NCBI RefSeq assembly: GCF_001625215.2
Contig: NC_030381.2
Location: 37,012,689 to 37,076,688 of the forward strand
Reading direction: 5' to 3'
From: Daucus carota subsp. sativus
Taxonomy: Eukaryota > Streptophyta > Magnoliopsida > Apiales > Apiaceae
DNA length: 64,000 nt
Part shown: one piece after another, positions 58,829 through 64,000 of the stretch
How the letters are laid out: each line of letters begins with the position of its first letter
How positions within the stretch are numbered: the first letter of the stretch is position 1
Position numbers and translations under genes: made by a program
The notes under the pieces: generated by a model
What the model was told of the DNA's origin: nothing
Seen by the model: only the letters and a program-made list of their open reading frames with translations
Database searches by the model: none

Positions 58829-59376
58829 TAAGGTATAATTTGTACTCAGTACAAAATTTTGGTTTGGTCGTGTTGGTTTGGTGATTCACTTTATAACTAA
58901 AAGTCTGCTACACGTAGAGTTATCATAGTCTTACATCTCTAGACAGTTCTAAGTCTTACATCTCTAAACAGTTTAATATACTACTGGATAAAAACTCCAC
59001 CATTATTCTTTTAAATATAATTTATAATTAGTTAAAGAATAAAAAAAGTAAACTTACTATCATTAATATATATTACTATTATATAATAATTATTAATAGA
59101 TGCATAACTTATAAATACATTTGTTAATATGTCTTCTACTCCAAAATAATAATATATTTTTTATAAACATAAAAAATGAAAAAAATAAATTTTATAATTA
59201 GTTAAAAAAAGGAAAAAACTATATACTCCCCCGTGCCTCACACGGGTTCAAGGTTATAACATAAAAAGTTCATTATTTTTTTTAAATATAATTTATAATT
59301 AGTTAAAAAAAAAGGAAATAAAACTAATATCAATAACATATAGAATTTAAAAGGGGAATTATCTTGTATATTGTTT

Positions 59377-60608
59377 TTTCAATCTTATTTTCAAAAATAC
59401 TACCTTATCCAATCTTATTTTCAAATCTCTAAAATATTTTCAAAAATACTACCTTTTTGAAAATATTTTCCAAAAATACGGTGGTTGCATATGCAACTAT
59501 ATATGCAATTGAATTCCTGATTTCGAGTTCCAATTTTCAAATGTCATTTTCGACCTCATCTTTGGAGTCGATATATATATATATTTCCAATTTTCAAATG
59601 TCATTTTCGACCTCGAAATATATATCGACTCCAAAGATGAGGTCGAAAATGACATTTGAAAATTGGAACTCGAAATCAGGAATTCAATTGCATATATAGT
59701 TGCATATGGTTGTATTCAGTTGCATATGGTTGCATTCAGTTGATTCTATTGCAATCTAATGGCCCCGCCAGGAGCACACCATACATCTGTTGCAACTTAC
59801 AGTTTTCAGTTGCATTTAGTTGCATATGAGGTTGCATTTAGTTGCATATGAGGTTGCATTCAGTTGATTCTATTGCAATCTAATGGCCCCGCCAGGGGCA
59901 CCCATACTTCAGTTGGAACTTACAGTTTTCAGTTGCATTTAGTTGCATATGAGGTTGCATTTAGTTGCATATGAGGTTGCATTCAGTTGATTCTATTGCA
60001 ATCTAATGGCCCCGCCAGGGGCACCCATACTTCAGTTGGAACTTACAGTTTTCAGTTGCATTTAGTTGCATATGAGGTTGCATTTAGTTGCATATGAGGT
60101 TGCATTCAGTTGATTCTATTGCAATCTAATGGCCCCGCCAGGGGCACCCATACTTCAGTTAGAACTTACAGTTTTCAGTTGCATTTAGTTGCATATGAGG
60201 TTGCATATGAGGTTGCGTGCAACCTCATATGCAACCTCATATGCAACGGAAAACTGTAAGTTGCAACTGATGTATGGGTGCCCCTGGCGGGACCATTAGA
60301 TTACAATAGAATCAACTGAATACAACCCATATGCAACCATATATGCAACTGAATTCCTGATTTCAAGTTCCAGTTTTCAAATGTCATTTTCGACCTCATA
60401 TTTGGAATCGATATATATATATATATATATATCGATTCCAACGATGAGGTCGAAAATGACATTTGAAATCTGAAACTTGAAATCAGGATTTGTAGTTGCA
60501 TATATGGTTGCATATGCAACTACAGTATATTTGAAAATATTTTAGAGAAGGTAGTATTTTTGAAAATAAGATTGGATAAGGTAGTATTTTTGAAAATAAG
60601 ATTGAAAA
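59377..60608. mobile_element. Foldback element with a tandem array and nested palindromes
   Basis: Outer inverted repeats are made of CTTATTTTCAAAAATACTAC / GTAGTATTTTTGAAAATAAG units. Next inside, each end carries a palindrome built on TTTCAAATGTCATTTTCGAC (about 59505-59700 and 60350-60485). Between them lie a 123-bp tandem array and a perfect palindrome centred at 60217. No target duplication was found. ORFs here (59457-59699, 60301-60519) are by-products of the palindromes. Confidence 0.72.
59700..60190. repeat. Tandem array, unit about 123 bp, four copies
   Basis: Each unit holds TTGATTCTATTGCAATCTAA, then GGCCCCGCCAGGGGCACC, CAGTTG(G/C)AACTTACAG and repeats of TTGCATTTAGTTGCATATGA. The GC-rich block starts at 59761, 59885, 60008 and 60131, so the period is 123-124 bp. 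An inverted, diverged copy follows at 60277-60294. Confidence 0.88.
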
Positions 60609-61385
60609 CGTGATTATTAATAAAAAAAAGCCCAATTTAAAACTACCATTAATAACATAAATTAATATTCAAAAATACTTATAAATAAATATATAACTTA
60701 TAAAGACAAACCAAAAGTCATATAAAAATTTATATAAATAAACGTGAATGTTTTCTACTCTAAAACAAAACCTTATCAAATATTAATAATAGAAAATATA
60801 AAAAAATATTGCAAAAGCTCAATTCTAAAGTGAATATAACCAGTCTGTTAATATAATTTAATAAAATTACATTCATTAATATTAAAACACTAATAAAATG
60901 ATGTTAAAATTTAAATTATATATAATAAATTTAAAATTATATAACCGTCCGTGCTTTGCACGGATTTAAGGCTAGTATATATTAAGATTTTTCTTAATTA
61001 AAAAGCACGTGTTAATTCTTTGGGGACTTATATGGATTTTGCGCCCCTGATTAATTATTAAATGTATTTTGCATATAATAATTTTATGGCTAAGTCTTTT
61101 TATCTCTTAACTTCAAAATTTCACAATTTAAATTTTTTAAACACTTCCCATCACCGTTATTGTTACTCAGCGGAGAGTATTTTAGATATTTGATATTAAA
61201 AATATTATTCTTATTTTATATTATTCAAATTTCGACTAATATATTATGGACCCAGTATTTTGTTTATATAATCATTTGAAATACGAAAACAAACAAACAT
61301 TACTACAAACTTTGAATACACTAGCTTTATTTGTTGATTACTGATCTTAGTTATTGTTTGTTTTCGTATTTTGCTTCATTCAAAG
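60609..61385. other. End of the Helitron unit and AT-rich spacer
   Basis: The Helitron terminus is at 60975. Beyond it no gene is recognised. The final eight bases are the target duplication of the next element. Confidence 0.5.
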
Positions 61386-61775
61386 TAGAGCTGTAATTCG
61401 AGTCGGGCGGCTCGCGAGCTCACCCGACTGGAACTCATCTAACTAGACTCGACTCGGCTCGTTTAACTAAACGAGCCGAACTCGGGCAAAGGTTCCAGCT
61501 CATTTAAATAAACGAGCCGGCTCGGCTCGGCTCCACTCGTGAAATTAAACGAGCCGAGTTCGGGTAGAAGTTTTTAAGTGTAATATTAAACGAGCCGGCT
61601 TGCCCGACTAGCTAAAACCGGCGCTCGACTCGACCCGTGAAATTAAACGAGTCGAGTTCGGGTGGGAATTTAGGCTCGACTAGTTAAACGAGCCGGCTCA
61701 GCTCGGTTCGATTAACTTTGGCTTGAATTACGACCGACTCCAAACTCAGCTTGCTCGGATCGAATTACACCTCTA
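61386..61775. mobile_element. hAT-like MITE rich in CGAGCCGGCTCG repeats
   Basis: 390 bp with ends TAGAGCTGTAATTCGA and TCGAATTACACCTCTA, flanked by an 8-bp duplication with one mismatch (ATTCAAAG / ATTCAATG). Inside are many GAGCCG/CGGCTC and AAACGAGCCG units, more GC-rich than the surroundings. Confidence 0.78.
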
Positions 61776-62931
61776 ATTCAATGTTTGAAATGCACAATTA
61801 AATACATATACATTCTCTCTCTCCCTTTCTCCCTCTCTCACCACAATTCACCACTCTTGGGGATTCTTTCTCCACGAGGGGCAAAAACCTTAGAACTATT
61901 GTTTACCCACACAAGTAAGTTCACTTTCTCTCTCCATTTTCATATAAAAATCCATGCTTTTTACCCCCTCTCCCTGCTCTTTATCCACCTCATTTCCTCT
62001 TTTATATTATATATATATATGTTCTTTTATATTGTTTTAATACATTATTATGCTTAAAGTTTCAATCTTTTTGATGGTGGATCTGATTATAACCCTCATC
62101 TATGATTTAGATCTATGCTCAAATTCTTGAATTTGTTATATGCATTGTTGATTAACCAAAGACAAGATATGTGGGGTGTTTAGTAAGCTTAAAAAACCTT
62201 CTTATTTAAAGTAAAGGAAAGAAATAGATTAAAAATGAGAAATAAATTAAGAAGTAAGGGATCTTTTGATTTGCGGAACGATGCGAGGTTGAAATGAGGA
62301 ATTGGGTTGAGGAGATATGAGTTTTAGCCTTGAGGTATTAAATCTAATACCATGCGTTTGTGTTTGGTTGAGTACCGGAACTAATCTATTCAATTTTTAA
62401 CAACTAAGTTATTAATTTATATTAATAAATTATTATTATTATATAATATTTAGGTATCATCAATTTAATTTTGTATCAAAAACTAATATTTAATTATTTA
62501 AATAGATCAAGAAATCAAAAACGAAAATAATTCTCATACCTCCTTATACCCAAACTGTATCAAAAATCTATACCTTAAAAGTTGAAATTTTATTGGAAAT
62601 AAACAAAACTCATCGCGGATTCTTGATTCCTATAAATCAAACGGTTCTTAAAATATTTGGAAAACAAATAAAAAGGTGGGGAGAGCACGATTCCTAAAAT
62701 ATTTGCAAAACAAATAAAAGGCGGGGGAGAGAAAAGTACCCAAAGGGCCAAAGTGATCAAGAAAAGGAGAAATATGCGAAAAGGAAGCAGAAGAGTCACA
62801 TGGGTTTCCAATACACAGCGACCAAACGAGCCTAAAAGCTTTGAATTACTCAACCAAAACCCTAATGCTAAAAGCTCTTCAACCAGTTACGAGCCCGGGC
62901 GAAGAAACTCTCATCGGACACGTTAACAGAA
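61776..62931. other. Spacer before the F-box relic
   Basis: Pyrimidine-rich at 61800-62000, then AT-rich. A short imperfect direct repeat (AAAATATTTGGAAAACAAAT / AAAATATTTGCAAAACAAAT) occurs at about 62650 and 62697. ORFs at 61785 and 62590 have no domain. Confidence 0.45.
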
Positions 62932-63500
62932 GCTTTAGGCTTTGGTTTTGATTGCTTACATTATGATTTCAAGGTTGTTAGACTTGTATCGTGCTCTGTT
63001 CCTGTTGAAATTTATTCTGCAATTAGGAATTCCTGGGAAATCATTAGGCATAATCCCACGGATACTCCTTATGCCTATGAAGAGGTATGATGGCTTTTGA
63101 TCTACACAAGGAGGCCTTTATTTGTAACATTGGGCTGCCTATCAGCTCTCAAATTGCTGTTATTGTTGACTTGGAGAATTCTGTTGCTGTTTGTAACCTT
63201 GATCAATTGCATAATCAGTTTAGCTTGTGGACATTAGACGATGAGGCATGCCTTAGTGGTGGAGGTGGAAGTAAGGCATCATGGACGACGAAGTTCATTG
63301 TTGATTTAGGCGTGCCACTAGATCTTGGGGAAGGTGTTTTCAACATTGTTGAGTTCTTGATACAACCTCAAGAACTTGGACGTCTATGGTTTTCATACAA
63401 CTCTGAGAAGAAAGTGGGCAAAAATGTCAATGTCAATTCTTATTCTGAGAAGTATACAGAGAGCTTGCTTTCTGTTGCAGGACCCGAACTAATCAGGTGA
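62926..63500 (+). pseudogene. Broken F-box gene copy 4 (F-box lost, frameshifted)
   Basis: Frame one (62932-63090) reads ALGFGFDCLHYDFKVVRLVS and EIYSAIRNSWEIIRHNPTDT, matching residues about 189-240 of the intact copies. It is closed by TGA after a deletion of about 50 bp. The homology resumes in another frame from 63087 (MMAFDLHKEAFICNIGLPIS, SLWTLDDEACLSGGGGSKAS, RLWFSYNSEKKVGKNVNV) and ends with a TGA at 63498-63500, before the acidic tail. No F-box is present; the preceding TTAACAGAA may be what remains of the MLTDE start joined to ALGF by a deletion of about 500 bp. It is much more diverged than the three tandem copies, so it is an old member of the family. Confidence 0.8.
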
Positions 63501-64000
63501 CCTAATCTGATTACGAAGATGATGAGAGATGTATTATTTCAGCTTTTTACTAATCTACATTAGTTTAGTTTCTTAAGTCTCGTTGTATTTCCTTTGTCAT
63601 TGTTATCCACGAGAATTGACCTGTTTGACTTATCTTATTTTTCAGAAATTAAAAAAGTACGTAAATATAAAGTTGTTTCTCGACCCACTCGTAAACATAC
63701 TAAGAATTGTAAAGAGATTGCTCAATGCCCAGAACTCAACAAACTGTAATAATCTTGTTAGCAAAACCCTAGACTTCTAAATTCTAATTTGCATTAAGGT
63801 GCATTAGAGCAACCATAACTGGGCTCAGAATCTCATGTTGTTGCTATAATTGAGAGCAGGATAGCGAGGATCATCTTCCGGACTTGTAGTTGGCTCTCCA
63901 AAAATTCTCAACAAATCTGGCGAGGTAACCTCTCTCCCCTATCTCTATATTTTGTTACTTTAATCTTTACTTTTTGTTTTTACTACACCTGTTCTCCTAA
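63501..64000. other. Downstream flank of the F-box relic to the window end
   Basis: The first 50 bases still resemble the DDEEDF-coding region of the intact copies. A possible exon end (GGCGAG followed by GTAACC) occurs at 63922, but the frame is not recognisable. Confidence 0.4.

Larger units (their letters stand above)
58829..60975 (+). mobile_element. Second, related Helitron unit with its own 3' end
   Basis: Starts directly after the first unit with AAGGTATAATTTGTACT, which matches interior sequence of that unit, so it lacks a normal 5' end. Its last 130 bases align with the 3' end of the first unit (ACTAATAAAATGATGTTAAA shared) and end in hairpin CCGTGC-TTT-GCACGG and CTAG (60972-60975). 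A degenerate third terminus (CCCGTGCCTCACACGGG) lies at 59230-59246. The foldback element at 59377-60608 is inserted in it. Confidence 0.6.

Noticed and set aside
59457-59699. 80-codon ORF with repeated SNFQMSFSTS
   Set aside because: Produced by the palindromes of the foldback element; the repetition is a DNA artefact.
59700-60190. Regular repeats considered as a CRISPR array
   Set aside because: Units are contiguous 123-bp tandem copies without unique spacers, in a plant foldback element.

Overview
This is plant nuclear DNA, almost certainly from a eudicot. Genes have introns with GT/AG borders, coding islands sit in AT-rich spacers, and the protein families are plant ones: an NPF/PTR transporter, a calmodulin-binding glutamate decarboxylase, an XRI1-like protein, an INDETERMINATE-domain zinc-finger factor and a local F-box cluster. 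I cannot name the species from sequence alone.

Layout. 1-2.5 kb: 5' exons of an NPF8-type transporter on the minus strand, running off the left edge. 3.4-18 kb: three near-identical tandem F-box genes (3442, 9514 and 14116, all plus strand). They carry downstream duplicated DNA in which several MITEs can be dated against the element-free paralogous sequence. A fourth, broken copy lies at 62.9-63.5 kb. 19.3-22.4 kb: a complete seven-exon glutamate decarboxylase gene with nested MITEs in intron 2. 24.4-26.1 kb: a five-exon XRI1-like gene. 27-35 kb: mainly transposon debris plus one possible 50-codon small gene. 35.2-39.7 kb: a Helitron on the minus strand that has captured the 3' exons of an AMP deaminase gene and was later invaded by a very young gag-only copia-type LTR element. 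40.9-45.8 kb: small DNA transposons, including a hAT relic with transposase remnants. 45.9-47.8 kb: a three-exon IDD14/15/16-type gene on the minus strand. 48-61.8 kb: dense nested transposons, including a Helitron holding a MITE that holds a CACTA element, further Helitron 3' ends and a complex foldback element with a 123-bp tandem array.

The likely functional genes are the three F-box genes, the decarboxylase, XRI1-like, IDD and (partial) NPF genes. They do not form a pathway; as usual in plants, neighbours are functionally unrelated. The most informative material is the evolutionary record: mosaic F-box paralogues sharing an in-frame stop before a still-open acidic tail, a gene-capturing Helitron, and insertions with exact target-site duplications. 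Exon borders were derived by hand from reading frame, GT/AG sites and remembered family sequence; no search was run.
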